DNA of 64,000 bases from an uncultured Oscillospiraceae bacterium (GCA_902492045.1 CABUKB010000009.1:1-64000), one strand, 5' to 3'. Shown: positions 52,605-61,742, counted from the stretch's first letter. Notes: generated by a model from the letters alone, not told the origin. A program made the numbers and translations.

Positions 52605-52976
52605 ATGGACATTTTGGAAGTTAAAAGCATCGTCAGCAGCATTGTCACGTCGCTGGATAAACACAAAGCACAGGACATCCGGGTGATCGAGGTCACCGAT
52701 GTAACCTCGATTGCGGATTATTTTGTCATCGCGGCCGGAACCAGTTCCACCCAGGTGAAATCCCTGACCGATTATGTGGAAGAGGAGATGGAGGAGAAGG
52801 GCCTACGTCCCATGAGAAAAGAGGGCTACCATTCCTCTACCTGGATCCTGCTCGACTATGGAACCGTGGTGGTCCACGTTTTTCAGGAAGAAACCCGCCG
52901 CTTTTATGACCTGGAAAGACTGTGGAAGGACGGCCGGCCGTTGGACGCTTCCGTTTTTTTGGAAGACGGGACCTGA
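52605..52976 (+). CDS. rsfS: Ribosomal silencing factor RsfS
   Basis: 123 residues, RsfS/Iojap family: DIRVIEVTDVTSIADYFVI, ASGTSSTQV-type loop (AAGTSSTQVKSL) and WILLDYGTVVVHVFQEETRRFYDLERLW. It binds L14 on the 50S subunit and blocks subunit joining under starvation. It follows the LCP gene as in related genomes. Confidence 0.96.
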   Translation: MDILEVKSIVSSIVTSLDKHKAQDIRVIEVTDVTSIADYFVIAAGTSSTQVKSLTDYVEEEMEEKGLRPMRKEGYHSSTWILLDYGTVVVHVFQEETRRFYDLERLWKDGRPLDASVFLEDGT

Positions 52977-53062
52977 CCGTACCGGAAAACACCGGAAAAT
53001 CCGGAAATGCAGAAAGGGCTTGTGGCCTTTTTAGGATTTCCTATCCAATTTGGAGAAAAACC

Positions 53063-53091
53063 TTGACGTGTGTACCCATGTGCGATATAAT
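53063..53091 (+). promoter_or_regulatory. rpsU promoter
   Basis: TTGACG (53063-53068), 17 bp, consensus TATAAT (53086-53091), 55 bp upstream of the start codon. Confidence 0.85.
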
Positions 53092-53146
53092 ATTCCTTGT
53101 ATCCTTATGAGAAAACCCCTGCTTCATGCGGAGGGAGGGAATTGGA

Positions 53147-53323
53147 ATGTCAGAAATCCGAGTCAAAGACAATGAAACACTGGACAGCGCCCTGCGCAGA
53201 TGGAAGAAATCGTGTGCCCGTTCCGGCGTCCTTGCCGAGGTCCGCAAGAGAGAGCATTATGAGAAGCCTTCCGTAAGACGCAAAAAGAAGTCCGAGGCTG
53301 CGCGCAAAAGAAAATACAAGTAA
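53147..53323 (+). CDS. rpsU: 30S ribosomal protein S21
   Basis: 58 residues. bS21 pattern: MSEIRVKDNETLDSALRRWK near the start, then LAEVRKREHYEKPSVRRKKKS and a basic tail. It binds near the 3' end of 16S rRNA. The ATG at 53147 has GGAGGGAA upstream; an in-frame start at 53126 lacks support. It has its own promoter and terminator. Confidence 0.97.
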   Translation: MSEIRVKDNETLDSALRRWKKSCARSGVLAEVRKREHYEKPSVRRKKKSEAARKRKYK

Positions 53324-53330
53324 AGTGCAG

Positions 53331-53356
53331 AAAGCGGGCAGAAATGCCCGCTTTTT
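53331..53356 (+). terminator. rpsU terminator
   Basis: AAAGCGGGCA-GAAA-TGCCCGCTTT with a T-run, 7 bp after the stop. Confidence 0.92.
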
Positions 53357-53433
53357 GGTGTTAAGGAGGCCGTCGGTGCCGTTTTGGGAACGGCGCATGA
53401 GATATTGGATATGACGGCGAAAGGAATGCATCT

Positions 53434-53946
53434 ATGGCGCTATTTTATCCGACGCTGTACCGCCGGCGCATCACCGATATTACCCTTGACGATTTACAGA
53501 CTTTGGGGGTGCGGGGGTTGCTGCTGGACGTGGACAATACCCTGACAGCTCACGGCAGCCAATATCTGTCGCCGGAGGTTGAGGCCTGGCTCGCCGCAAT
53601 GCAGAGGGCAGGGATCGGGCTCACGGTGGTCTCGAACGCACTGCCCAGCCGGGTTGCGCCTTTTGCCGGCAAGATTGGCCTGCGCTATACCGCTTTTTCA
53701 TGCAAACCGTCTCCCATCGGCTTTTGGCGGGGGGTCAAACGCCTGGGGCTGCCCAAACGGCAGGTCGCCGCGGTGGGGGACCAGGTGTTCACCGACATTG
53801 TAGGAGCCAATCTCTGCGGCATCCCCTCCATTCAGCTTGAACCGGTCGAACTGGAGCAAGGTAAGCCCACGCTGGCCGTCAAGCGCCGGCTGGAACGCTG
53901 GCTGAAAGAGCGGCGGGACCGCAAGATCCGGAAACGGGGGATGTAA
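53434..53946 (+). CDS. YqeG-family HAD phosphatase
   Basis: 170 residues, HAD superfamily IIIA. Motif I is LLLDVDNTLTAHG, motif II VVSNAL, the Lys in SCKPSP, and motif III AVGDQVFTDIVGA. Some homologues are phosphatidylglycerol-phosphate phosphatases (Gep4-like); others are uncharacterised. It is 3 bp upstream of the endonuclease IV-like gene, so the two are co-transcribed. The substrate is not assigned. Confidence 0.9.
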   Translation: MALFYPTLYRRRITDITLDDLQTLGVRGLLLDVDNTLTAHGSQYLSPEVEAWLAAMQRAGIGLTVVSNALPSRVAPFAGKIGLRYTAFSCKPSPIGFWRGVKRLGLPKRQVAAVGDQVFTDIVGANLCGIPSIQLEPVELEQGKPTLAVKRRLERWLKERRDRKIRKRGM

Positions 53947-53949
53947 GCT

Positions 53950-54819
53950 ATGATTTTGGAGGCACCGCTTTTTGGCCCGGCAGGAAGCAGCGAGTCTTTC
54001 GCGGCCGAGGGGCATACTTCCACGATGGAGGCACCGGCCTGGCTCGCGGCAAGGGGCCTGACGGCGTACGAATACCAGTGCGGGCACGGTGTGCGTGTGA
54101 AACAGGAGACGGCGTTGAAATTCGGTGCCGAAGCCAAAGAACATGGTATCGCCGTTTCGCTGCATGCCCCCTACTACATTTCCCTGGCATCGGACGATCC
54201 GGCCAAACGGGACAATTCGGTGCGGTATATTCTGGACAGCGCCCGGGTGGTCAGCGCCATGGGCGGACAGAGAATCGTGGTACATCCCGGGGGGCTTGGC
54301 GGTCTATCCCGCCGGGATGCCGCCGTGCTGGCGGCGGATACCCTGCGCAGGGCTCAGAAGGCTTTGGACGAAGAGGGGCTGTATGGCATCCGTTTATGCC
54401 CGGAAACCATGGGAAAGATTCAACAGCTCGGGGATCTCGACGAGGTGCTGTTTTTCTGCGGTATTGATGAACGGTTCCTGCCCTGCATCGACTTTGGGCA
54501 TCTCAATGCCCGGACCATGGGCGGATTATCTTCGAAAGAGGATTTTGCGGCTGTGCTCGATGCGGTCCGGGACCGGCTCGGGGAGGACCGGACCCGTCGT
54601 TTTCATGCCCATTTCTCTCGGATCGAATACAGCAAGGGAGGGGAAAAGCGGCACCTGACTTTTGCGGAACACAGGGGATTCGGCCCTCCGCCGGAACCCC
54701 TCATGGAACTGATCGCGGAGCGGGCTTTGACACCGGTTGTCATCTGCGAATCGGCCGGCACCCAAGCCGAAGACGCGGCCGCCCTGCGGGACCTCTGGCT
54801 GGCCGCGCGCGGTTTATAA
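53950..54819 (+). CDS. Endonuclease IV-like (AP endonuclease 2) TIM-barrel protein
   Basis: 289 residues. Metal-ligand positions of deoxyribonuclease IV are visible: LHAPYYISLAS, VVHPGGLGGL, CPETMGKIQQL, CIDFGHLNA and FHAHFSRIEY, ending in VVICESAG. These support abasic-site endonuclease activity in base excision repair. The protein diverges from classic Nfo at several positions, so another xylose-isomerase-like role is possible. It follows yqeG by 3 bp. Confidence 0.82.
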   Translation: MILEAPLFGPAGSSESFAAEGHTSTMEAPAWLAARGLTAYEYQCGHGVRVKQETALKFGAEAKEHGIAVSLHAPYYISLASDDPAKRDNSVRYILDSARVVSAMGGQRIVVHPGGLGGLSRRDAAVLAADTLRRAQKALDEEGLYGIRLCPETMGKIQQLGDLDEVLFFCGIDERFLPCIDFGHLNARTMGGLSSKEDFAAVLDAVRDRLGEDRTRRFHAHFSRIEYSKGGEKRHLTFAEHRGFGPPPEPLMELIAERALTPVVICESAGTQAEDAAALRDLWLAARGL

Positions 54820-54963
54820 CGCCGGAACCGGACGACGGGGCCGAAACCCTACGGACCTGGCGGCCGCAACCGCTAGTTGCGCAGGCTGCAAGCTGGAATT
54901 GGTGGCGTCTGTTTGGATTGCCGGGTATACTGAGGCCATAACACCGAAAAGGAGTTTTGACCT

Positions 54964-55638
54964 ATGAACATCGAAATTGCCAACCGTCTTCTCCGGCTGC
55001 GCAAAGAGCATGGGTTCTCACAGGAAGACCTGGCGGCCAAAATCGGGATCAGCCGCCAGTCGGTTTCCAAATGGGAAAGGGCGGAAGCTTCGCCCGATAC
55101 CGACAACCTGATCGCGCTGGCCCGTCTCTATGGGGTCTCGCTGGACGATCTGCTCCTGACCGAAACCCGTTCCGAGGAAGCCGGAGGCAAAAAAGAAGAC
55201 TGCCGGCGGGAGGAGTCGGTTCACGGCGGGGGGCCTCCACCGGACGAGAACGGAGGTCCGAATAAAACGGAGGCGGCGCTCACGGCCGGCCCACCGTCCG
55301 GTCCCGGATTCAAATCCAGCCCGATATCATCGGAATCCTCCGGGATGAGTCTCTGGCTGGCCTTTCCCTACCCGGTGTTTATCACCATTTTGTTCCTGCT
55401 GCTGGGATTCCTGGGGGACTGGTGGCATCCGGCCTGGATTCTGTTTCTGACGGTGCCGCTTTACTATTCGCTGGTGGATGTCATCATGCATAAGCGATCT
55501 TTCCACCACTTTCCTTATCCGATCCTGACGGCGGTGATTTTTTTGCTGCTGGGCTGTTTCGGTTGGTGGCATCCGGGCTGGCTGGTGTTTCTGACAATAC
55601 CTCTGTATTATACGCTGTTTCCTGATAAGGAATCTTAA
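54964..55638 (+). CDS. Membrane-tethered XRE-family regulator with duplicated membrane module
   Basis: 224 residues. Residues 6-62 are an XRE helix-turn-helix (LLRLRKEHGFSQEDLAAKIG, then SRQSVSKWERAEASPD). A polar low-complexity linker follows (about 68-125). Then come two near-identical units of 36-37 residues at about 134-170 and 183-219, each with FPYP, two hydrophobic segments, WWHP and PLYY. The protein is thus predicted to be a DNA-binding domain anchored by four membrane segments. A TATACT box (54926-54931) lies upstream. The target genes and signal are unknown. Confidence 0.88.
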   Translation: MNIEIANRLLRLRKEHGFSQEDLAAKIGISRQSVSKWERAEASPDTDNLIALARLYGVSLDDLLLTETRSEEAGGKKEDCRREESVHGGGPPPDENGGPNKTEAALTAGPPSGPGFKSSPISSESSGMSLWLAFPYPVFITILFLLLGFLGDWWHPAWILFLTVPLYYSLVDVIMHKRSFHHFPYPILTAVIFLLLGCFGWWHPGWLVFLTIPLYYTLFPDKES

Positions 55639-55745
55639 ACCGGGTCGCAGGCGGGATCGACCGATGGATTGAGGCGATGGAAGACAGGGCGGGGGATTCC
55701 CCGGAACTGATCCGGATAAGAGAACAAGGTAAGCGAGGGATGACA

Positions 55746-56180
55746 ATGAAAATTTTAGTACTCAACGGCCCCAATCTCAACCTCCTGGGCCTGCGGGAAC
55801 CGGGGGTCTACGGTTCGGAAGGATATGAAGAGATCTGCCGCTTTGTCAAGCAGCGGGCCAAAGAGCGGGGGGCGGAGATCCAGTTCGCCCAGTCGAACAG
55901 CGAGGGGGGGATGATCGACCTCCTCCACGGGGCAGTGGGCGTATACGACGGAATCGTTCTCAACGCGGGAGCCTATACCCATTACAGTTATGCGATCCGG
56001 GATGCGATTGCGGCGATCCGGCTTCCGGTGGTGGAGGTGCATCTCTCCAACATCCACGCAAGAGAGGAATTCCGCCATACCTCCGTCATCGCGCCGGTGT
56101 GCATCGGCCAGATCAGCGGCTTTGGCAAAACGAGTTATGTGCTGGGCGTCGAGGCGCTGCTCGCACATTCCAACCAATGA
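55746..56180 (+). CDS. aroQ: 3-dehydroquinate dehydratase, type II
   Basis: 144 residues: KILVLNGPNLNLLGLREPGVYG, FAQSNSEGGMIDLLH, LNAGAYTHYSYAIRDAI, EVHLSNIHAREEFRH and GFGKTSYVLGVEAL. Together these hold the catalytic Tyr, His and Arg of the dodecameric type II enzyme of the shikimate pathway. The ATG at 55746 has a GCGAGGG RBS; the frame opens at 55677. Next to pepP, as in many Firmicutes. Confidence 0.96.
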   Translation: MKILVLNGPNLNLLGLREPGVYGSEGYEEICRFVKQRAKERGAEIQFAQSNSEGGMIDLLHGAVGVYDGIVLNAGAYTHYSYAIRDAIAAIRLPVVEVHLSNIHAREEFRHTSVIAPVCIGQISGFGKTSYVLGVEALLAHSNQ

Positions 56181-56202
56181 TGTCAGGAAAGGAAGACGGC
56201 GT

Positions 56203-57270
56203 ATGGATAAGACCGAACAGCTGGCAGCCCGGCTGCCCGGCGACGGGGACGCGGCGCTGATCCTTACCCCTCATAACCGCCGGTATCTGACGGGTTTTCC
56301 ATCCAGCGCCGGATGGCTGGTGGTCAGCCGGAAAGGTGCGTGGTTTCTCACAGACTTCCGTTATATCGAAGCAGCGAGGACACAGGTAAAGGGGGCCGAG
56401 TGCCGCCTGATCACCCGCGTGATGGAGGCTTTGTCGTCGCTGTTCGCCGAGGCGGGGATCAAACGGGTTTTTGTCGAACGCGGTCTGAGCCTCGGAGAAT
56501 TCGATTCCCTAAAGCGCAATATATCGGGTGTCGACTGGCAAAACGGCCCCGAACTCGACGAATGGCTCGGTACCCTGCGCCTTATCAAAACCCCGGAAGA
56601 ACTGAAGATCATCCGGCAGGCGCAGGAACTAACGGAATATGGTTTTGAACGCATACTTTCCTTTATCCAGGCGGGCCGATCCGAACGGGAGATTGCATTG
56701 GAGTTGGAATTTCTCATCCGCAGACAGGGGGCAGAGGGAACGGCCTTTGATTTCATCGTGGTTTCCGGACCGAATTCTTCGCTGCCTCACGGGGTCCCGG
56801 GGGAGAGGGTTCTGCAGCCCGGTGATTTTGTCACCATGGATTTCGGCGCCATGGTGGGGGGCTGGCGGTCGGATATGACCCGGACAGTGGCTGTCGGCCG
56901 GGTCTCGGATGAACAGCGCTTTGTCTACGACACGGTGCTGAAAGCGCAGACTGCCTGCCTATCGGTTCTGCGGGCCGGCTTGCCCTGTGCTGAAGGGGAC
57001 CGGGCCGCGCGGAAGGTCATTGATGAGGCCGGATATGCCGGTTGCTTCGGACATGGAACCGGCCATGGAGTGGGGATGGATATTCACGAGGAACCCCGTT
57101 TGTCCCCAAGCGCGGGAACGGCGCTTTTACAGGCGGGAAGTGTGGTGACGGTCGAGCCGGGTATCTATCTGGAGGGCCGGTTCGGGGTGCGGATCGAGGA
57201 TATGGTCTCGATCACGCCGGACGGCTGTGAAAATCTGACCCATGCCGAAAAAACGCTGATTTGCTTATAG
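56203..57270 (+). CDS. Xaa-Pro aminopeptidase (M24 family)
   Basis: 355 residues: an N-terminal creatinase-like domain (residues 1-125) and a C-terminal pita-bread domain. The metal ligands appear in order: DFGAMVGGWRSDMTRTV (two Asp), GHGTGHGVGMDIHEEP (His), VTVEPGIY (Glu), RIEDM (Glu). It removes N-terminal residues before proline. efp, often the next gene in Firmicutes, is not present here. The frame is open from 55990, but AAAGGAAG precedes the ATG at 56203. Confidence 0.94.
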   Translation: MDKTEQLAARLPGDGDAALILTPHNRRYLTGFPSSAGWLVVSRKGAWFLTDFRYIEAARTQVKGAECRLITRVMEALSSLFAEAGIKRVFVERGLSLGEFDSLKRNISGVDWQNGPELDEWLGTLRLIKTPEELKIIRQAQELTEYGFERILSFIQAGRSEREIALELEFLIRRQGAEGTAFDFIVVSGPNSSLPHGVPGERVLQPGDFVTMDFGAMVGGWRSDMTRTVAVGRVSDEQRFVYDTVLKAQTACLSVLRAGLPCAEGDRAARKVIDEAGYAGCFGHGTGHGVGMDIHEEPRLSPSAGTALLQAGSVVTVEPGIYLEGRFGVRIEDMVSITPDGCENLTHAEKTLICL

Positions 57271-57307
57271 CCTAAATATGAATCAGTGGCAGGCCATTCG
57301 AGCACGG

Positions 57308-57339
57308 CCCACCGGCAGACGCTTCGGCCTGCCGGTGGG
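57308..57339. terminator. 11-bp GC-rich hairpin after pepP
   Basis: CCCACCGGCAG/CTGCCGGTGGG stem about 38 bp past the stop, without a T-run. Termination is inferred from position. Confidence 0.45.
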
Positions 57340-57426
57340 TGTCGGTTCCGCCCGCTTATTCCGAATACCACCGCATACTTGCTGTGGTTGCCGCATATAG
57401 TGTAGCAATCTAGGAAGGCGGGGTGC

Positions 57427-57933
57427 GTGACCGTGTTTGTATTTTCTGTAAAGACCACCAAAAAACAGATGATTTCGATCATCGTATGCGTGGTGATGCT
57501 GATTGCCATTCTCGTGGTGGCGCTCGCCTGGCCGTCGAACCCGGCAGCCGCCACGGATACGCAGCCATACACACCGGTAGCGGCGGAAAGCGACGAGGCC
57601 AGGGTCGGTTTTTTGAAAACCTTGGGATATGAAGTTTCCCCTTCCACAGCCGAAGTCAAAGAAGTCCTTATTCCGGATGAATTTGACGAGGTGTTCCAGA
57701 ATTACAACACCATTCAGGCCCAAGCGGGGATGGACCTGGAACCGTACCATGGAAAACGGGTGAAATGCTGGAGTTATCGGGTGGACAATTATCCCGGCGA
57801 AGATAATGTGCTGGCCCATCTCTATTTATATAAGGATAAAGTCATCGGCGGGGATATTTGTTCGACTAAGCTGGACGGGTTTATGCACGCCCTGATCCCG
57901 ATGAATACCGTCCAAACCTCGTCTGTCTCTTAA
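57427..57933 (+). CDS. DUF4830-like membrane-anchored protein
   Basis: 168 residues with an N-terminal membrane anchor (about residues 14-34). The extracytoplasmic region reads FLKTLGYEV, VLIPDEFDEVFQNYNTIQ, YHGKRVKCWSYRV and VIGGDICS, the pattern of DUF4830 proteins found in many Clostridia. Function unknown. The start is GTG 57427, with GGAAGG upstream. It is a single gene between pepP and the pseudouridine synthase. Confidence 0.8.
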   Translation: MTVFVFSVKTTKKQMISIIVCVVMLIAILVVALAWPSNPAAATDTQPYTPVAAESDEARVGFLKTLGYEVSPSTAEVKEVLIPDEFDEVFQNYNTIQAQAGMDLEPYHGKRVKCWSYRVDNYPGEDNVLAHLYLYKDKVIGGDICSTKLDGFMHALIPMNTVQTSSVS

Positions 57934-57970
57934 CTCCCCCAATAGGAACCAATTTCCATCGGTTAGGGGT

Positions 57971-57999
57971 TTGTCAACGGGACGGAACTGTGGTATACT
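57971..57999 (+). promoter_or_regulatory. Promoter of the pseudouridine synthase gene
   Basis: TTGTCA (57971-57976), 17 bp, TATACT (57994-57999). Confidence 0.75.
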
Positions 58000-58018
58000 C
58001 GGATTCGGGGTGATGGAG

Positions 58019-58732
58019 ATGATGCAGCGGCTGGATAAGTTGGTGGCGTCCCAGGGAACCGAAAGCCGCAGCGAGGCCCGGCGCTGTATCTGGTCCGGAA
58101 AGGTAACGGTGGACGGCACCGTCTGCCGGGATCCGTCCGCCAAGGTGGATCCGGAACGGCGTAGGATTGCGGTTGCCGGGCGTGTTCTCCGTTACCGGCA
58201 GTATCGGTATATTATGCTGAATAAACCACCCGGGATCCTTTGCGTCTCGCGGGATCCAAAGGTGAAAACGGTGGTGGACCTGGTTCCGGAACCGCTCCGG
58301 ACAAAGGGATTATTCCCTGCCGGCCGTCTGGATAAGGATACGGTGGGCCTGGTGCTGCTGACCGACGACGGCGCGTATGCCCATCGTCTGCTTTCCCCCA
58401 GGCACCATGTTGAAAAATGCTACCATGCATTGGTGGACGGTGCGGTGCTGCCGGAGCATATCGACCTCTTCCGCAAGGGGACAGGCCTTGAGGACGGAAC
58501 CTTATGCCGCCCCGCCGGGCTGCGCGTGCTGGAGGACGGGGTTCATCCTCTGGCCGAGGTCGTGATCACCGAGGGGCGCTATCATCAGGTCAAGCGGATG
58601 TTTGCTGCTGTGGGCCGGCATGTGCTGTGGCTCAAACGGGTTTCAATCGGCGGCCTCGCGTTGGATGAAAAACTTGAGGAAGGCGAGTGCCGTGAATTGA
58701 CCGAAACGGAAAAGGAAGCGGTGTTTTCCTGA
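58019..58732 (+). CDS. RsuA/RluB-family rRNA pseudouridine synthase
   Basis: About 237 residues. An N-terminal S4 RNA-binding domain (RLDKLVASQG to RRCIWSGKVTVDG) is followed by the synthase domain with the catalytic Asp in PAGRLDKDTVGLVLLTDDG. The closest type is RsuA (16S pseudouridine 516). Several starts are possible (58013, 58019, 58022); the S4 domain begins right after them. Confidence 0.92.
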   Translation: MMQRLDKLVASQGTESRSEARRCIWSGKVTVDGTVCRDPSAKVDPERRRIAVAGRVLRYRQYRYIMLNKPPGILCVSRDPKVKTVVDLVPEPLRTKGLFPAGRLDKDTVGLVLLTDDGAYAHRLLSPRHHVEKCYHALVDGAVLPEHIDLFRKGTGLEDGTLCRPAGLRVLEDGVHPLAEVVITEGRYHQVKRMFAAVGRHVLWLKRVSIGGLALDEKLEEGECRELTETEKEAVFS

Positions 58733-58895
58733 CTGCCTTACAATTTTTGTGTAAAATGTCCTTAGATATTTTAGATAAAGCTGGAAAGCAAAGTTTGTGG
58801 ATAACAGGAATGGTACAAAAACCGCAAATCTGGTATAGTAGTAGTAATCTCTAGCGTATCCAAACGCGTTGTGCAAATAATTGGGAGGTTTTCTT

Positions 58896-60038
58896 ATGGC
58901 GAGTCTTTCTCTGAAAAACATCTACAAAAAGTATCCGGGCGGGGTGACGGCGGTTTCCGATTTCAGTTTGGAAATCAAAGATAAGGAATTCGTCATTCTG
59001 GTCGGCCCCTCCGGCTGCGGAAAGTCCACCACCCTGCGTATGATCGCCGGCCTGGAGGAGATTTCCGACGGTGAACTGTACATCGGCGACAAGCTGGTCA
59101 ACGACGTCGCCCCGAAGGACCGCGATATCGCGATGGTGTTCCAGAACTACGCGCTGTATCCGCACATGACCGTGTTTGAAAACATGGCGTTCGGCCTGAA
59201 GCTGCGGAAAACTCCCAAGGAAGAGATCAAGCGCCGCGTGGAAGAGGCGGCTCGGATCCTGGATATCGCCCACCTGCTCGACCGGAAACCGAAGGCGCTG
59301 TCCGGCGGTCAGCGTCAGCGTGTCGCCCTGGGGCGTGCCATCGTGCGTGAACCCAAGGTCTTCCTGCTCGACGAACCTCTCTCCAACTTGGACGCCAAGC
59401 TGCGTGCCCAGATGAGAACCGAGCTGTCCAAGCTGCATAAAAAGCTGGGCACCACCTTTATCTACGTTACGCACGACCAGACCGAGGCTATGACCATGGG
59501 CGACCGCATCGTGGTGATGAAGGACGGCTTTATCCAGCAGGTGGATACGCCGCATAAGCTCTATGACAAGCCCTGCAATATGTTTGTCGCCGGGTTTATC
59601 GGCAGCCCCCAAATGAACTTCATCGAGTCCAAACTGCTCAAAAAGGGCGACGATTTCTATGTGGAGTTTGGCTCCGAGGATACCAAGACTACCCGCGGAG
59701 TCAAATATCAGATCAAGCTGCCGGCTGAAAAGAACGAAAAGAACGTTCTCGATTCCTATGTGGATAAAGAGATCATGATGGGGATCCGGCCGGAGGATGT
59801 GCACGACGAACCCCGGTATATCGAGATGTTTGCGGACAACAAGATCAAAGCCGACGTGGAGGTCACCGAGCTCATGGGCGCCGAAACCTTCCTGTATCTG
59901 AATGTGGAGGGCTTCAGCTTCACCGCCCGTGTCGAACCGACTTCGACGGCCCGTCCGAGCGATAATATCGACATCGTGATCGACAGCAGCAAGATCCATC
60001 TTTTTGACAAAGAGACCGAACAGACCATCTGCAACTGA
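58896..60038 (+). CDS. Sugar ABC transporter ATP-binding protein (UgpC/MsmX type)
   Basis: 380 residues: an ATPase domain with Walker A GPSGCGKSTTLRM, signature ALSGGQRQRVALG, Walker B VFLLDEPLSNLD, and a C-terminal OB/TOBE regulatory domain (about 240-380). Such MsmX-like ATPases energise several carbohydrate importers. No permease or binding-protein gene is adjacent, supporting a shared-ATPase role. TGGGAGGT lies before the ATG, and a TATAGT -10 (58834-58839) upstream. Confidence 0.95.
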   Translation: MASLSLKNIYKKYPGGVTAVSDFSLEIKDKEFVILVGPSGCGKSTTLRMIAGLEEISDGELYIGDKLVNDVAPKDRDIAMVFQNYALYPHMTVFENMAFGLKLRKTPKEEIKRRVEEAARILDIAHLLDRKPKALSGGQRQRVALGRAIVREPKVFLLDEPLSNLDAKLRAQMRTELSKLHKKLGTTFIYVTHDQTEAMTMGDRIVVMKDGFIQQVDTPHKLYDKPCNMFVAGFIGSPQMNFIESKLLKKGDDFYVEFGSEDTKTTRGVKYQIKLPAEKNEKNVLDSYVDKEIMMGIRPEDVHDEPRYIEMFADNKIKADVEVTELMGAETFLYLNVEGFSFTARVEPTSTARPSDNIDIVIDSSKIHLFDKETEQTICN

Positions 60039-60068
60039 TGGCGGCAAACCGGTTTCATCCCTGATACG

Positions 60069-60105
60069 AAAGCTGTCCGCCTGTCCACCGGCGGACAGCT
60101 TTTTT
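60069..60105 (+). terminator. Terminator after the UgpC/MsmX gene
   Basis: AAAGCTGTCCGCC/GGCGGACAGCTTT stem with a T-run. Confidence 0.92.
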
Positions 60106-60165
60106 GGATCTTTTAAACGGTAAGAGGGTTGTTTTCCGTTTTTTTCATTTAAAAGGCGAATTCAC

Positions 60166-60194
60166 TTGAAATTGCCGAAATAATTGTGTACAAT
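60166..60194 (+). promoter_or_regulatory. Promoter of the CdaR/PucR-type gene
   Basis: TTGAAA (60166-60171), 17 bp, TACAAT (60189-60194). A second TATAAT (60199-60204) without a good -35 lies 5 bp downstream. Confidence 0.65.
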
Positions 60195-60304
60195 AAGGTA
60201 TAATGTGGTCTGTGGTCTGTTTTTGTGCCGGCAGAGACCGGCGCGGATGGCCGCCGGGGAACGTTTTGATACTGTGATATTGAAGATAAAAGGGGACGTC
60301 AGGT

Positions 60305-61390
60305 ATGTCAAACAGGCTGTTTCAAGGAGTTGTGCATCAAATGCGGGAGGCAATCGACCGCACCATCGGCGTCGTCGACGAGACCTTGTCCATTATCGCC
60401 TGCAGCGATCTTGGGCGTATCGGTGAAATGTCCGACGCTGTGACGGCCGAATCATTTGGGGTTCCGGCTCTCTTTGTCAAAGGCGGGTATACGTACAAAC
60501 CCTTTGGCTCCCGCCCCCGTGCCGAGCATATCCTGTTTGTAGAGGGGACGGATGACCAGGCAGCAAAATTTGCGGCGCTGCTGGCGGTTTCGCTGTCCAG
60601 TATCAAACAGTATTACGACGAAAAATACGACCGGGGCAATTTTGTCAAGAACGTCATTCTGGACAATATCCTTCCCGGCGATATCTATCTGAAGGCCCGG
60701 GAACTCCGCTTCAATAACGATGTCAGCCGCGTGGTTCTCCTCATCCGGATCGCCACCCGGACGGACATATCGGCATACGATATTGTGCAAAACCTCTTTC
60801 CGGACAAAAACAAGGATTTTGTCATCAATATTAACGAGACCGATATTGCTCTGGTGAAAGAAATCCGCGCGGGCATTGATTCCAAGGACCTGGAAAAGCT
60901 GGCCCGGTCGATTGTCGACACCCTTGGCGGGGAGTTCTATACCCAGGCCACGGTCGGCATTGGCACGGTGGTCGAGGGAATTAAGGATTTGGCCCGTTCG
61001 TTTAAAGAAGCGCAGGTCGCCCTGGAAGTCGGCAAGGTGTTCGATACGGAGAAGAACATCGTCAGCTATGACAATCTTGGGATTGCCCGGCTGATCTACC
61101 AGCTTCCCACCACGCTGTGCGAGATGTTCCTGCGTGAGGTGTTTAAAAAGGGTTCCATCGACTCTCTCGATCAGGAAACCCTCTTTACCATCCAGCGTTT
61201 CTTTGAAAATAACCTGAATGTATCCGAGACCTCTCGGAAGCTCTTTGTGCATCGGAATACGCTGGTGTACCGTCTGGAGAAGATCAAGAGGCTTACGGGT
61301 CTCGATTTGCGTGAATTCGACGATGCCATCGTGTTCAAGGTGGCGTTGATGGTCAAAAAATACCTGATGGCAAACCCGGTAAAATATTGA
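60305..61390 (+). CDS. CdaR/PucR-type transcriptional regulator
   Basis: 361 residues. The C-terminal PucR helix-turn-helix is clear (FFENNLNVSETSRKLFVHRN, then TLVYRLEKIKRLTGLDLREF). The middle GGDEF-like CdaR region spans about 130-270. The N-terminal 100 residues resemble a small sensing domain. It is downstream of the MsmX-type ATPase and could control sugar-uptake genes; the effector is unknown. AAAGGGG precedes the ATG. Confidence 0.88.
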   Translation: MSNRLFQGVVHQMREAIDRTIGVVDETLSIIACSDLGRIGEMSDAVTAESFGVPALFVKGGYTYKPFGSRPRAEHILFVEGTDDQAAKFAALLAVSLSSIKQYYDEKYDRGNFVKNVILDNILPGDIYLKARELRFNNDVSRVVLLIRIATRTDISAYDIVQNLFPDKNKDFVININETDIALVKEIRAGIDSKDLEKLARSIVDTLGGEFYTQATVGIGTVVEGIKDLARSFKEAQVALEVGKVFDTEKNIVSYDNLGIARLIYQLPTTLCEMFLREVFKKGSIDSLDQETLFTIQRFFENNLNVSETSRKLFVHRNTLVYRLEKIKRLTGLDLREFDDAIVFKVALMVKKYLMANPVKY

Positions 61391-61400
61391 CCTCCAACGG

Positions 61401-61432
61401 CAGCCGGCCGGTTTTGGCCGGCTGTTGTTTTT
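61401..61432 (+). terminator. Terminator of the CdaR/PucR gene
   Basis: CAGCCGGCC/GGCCGGCTG with a GGTTTT loop, then TTGTTTTT. Confidence 0.9.
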
Positions 61433-61538
61433 ATGCTCCGCCCTTTCGAGAGCCGGTCTGTTTTGACAGACGGCGGCCCCAAAATCCTAGTTTATGGGCG
61501 GTGGCGGAGATTGCCGTTTTTTTCTTACATTATCCGGC

Positions 61539-61567
61539 TTGACATTCGTTGGGCCCGGGATTACGAT
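61539..61567 (+). promoter_or_regulatory. Candidate distal ftsEX promoter
   Basis: Consensus TTGACA (61539-61544), 17 bp, TACGAT (61562-61567). It lies about 175 bp upstream of ftsE. The 61391-61742 gap otherwise holds the preceding terminator and a second promoter; no gene is seen. Confidence 0.55.
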
Positions 61568-61639
61568 AAAAGACGGATTTGCATCCTTTTATTCGACAAA
61601 AAGAGAGATCTTCCCTTCATTTTGGCAATTTTTTTACCG

Positions 61640-61668
61640 TTGCCTATGTCGGATTATTGTGAGATAAT
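61640..61668 (+). promoter_or_regulatory. Candidate proximal ftsEX promoter
   Basis: TTGCCT (61640-61645), 17 bp, GATAAT (61663-61668). A separate TATAAT at 61694-61699 has no matching -35. Confidence 0.45.
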
Positions 61669-61742
61669 GAATCAGTGGACGAATGCTCAATAGTATAATC
61701 GAATAGTGTGTATTTGCATACGAAGGATTGGGAGGTGTTCCC

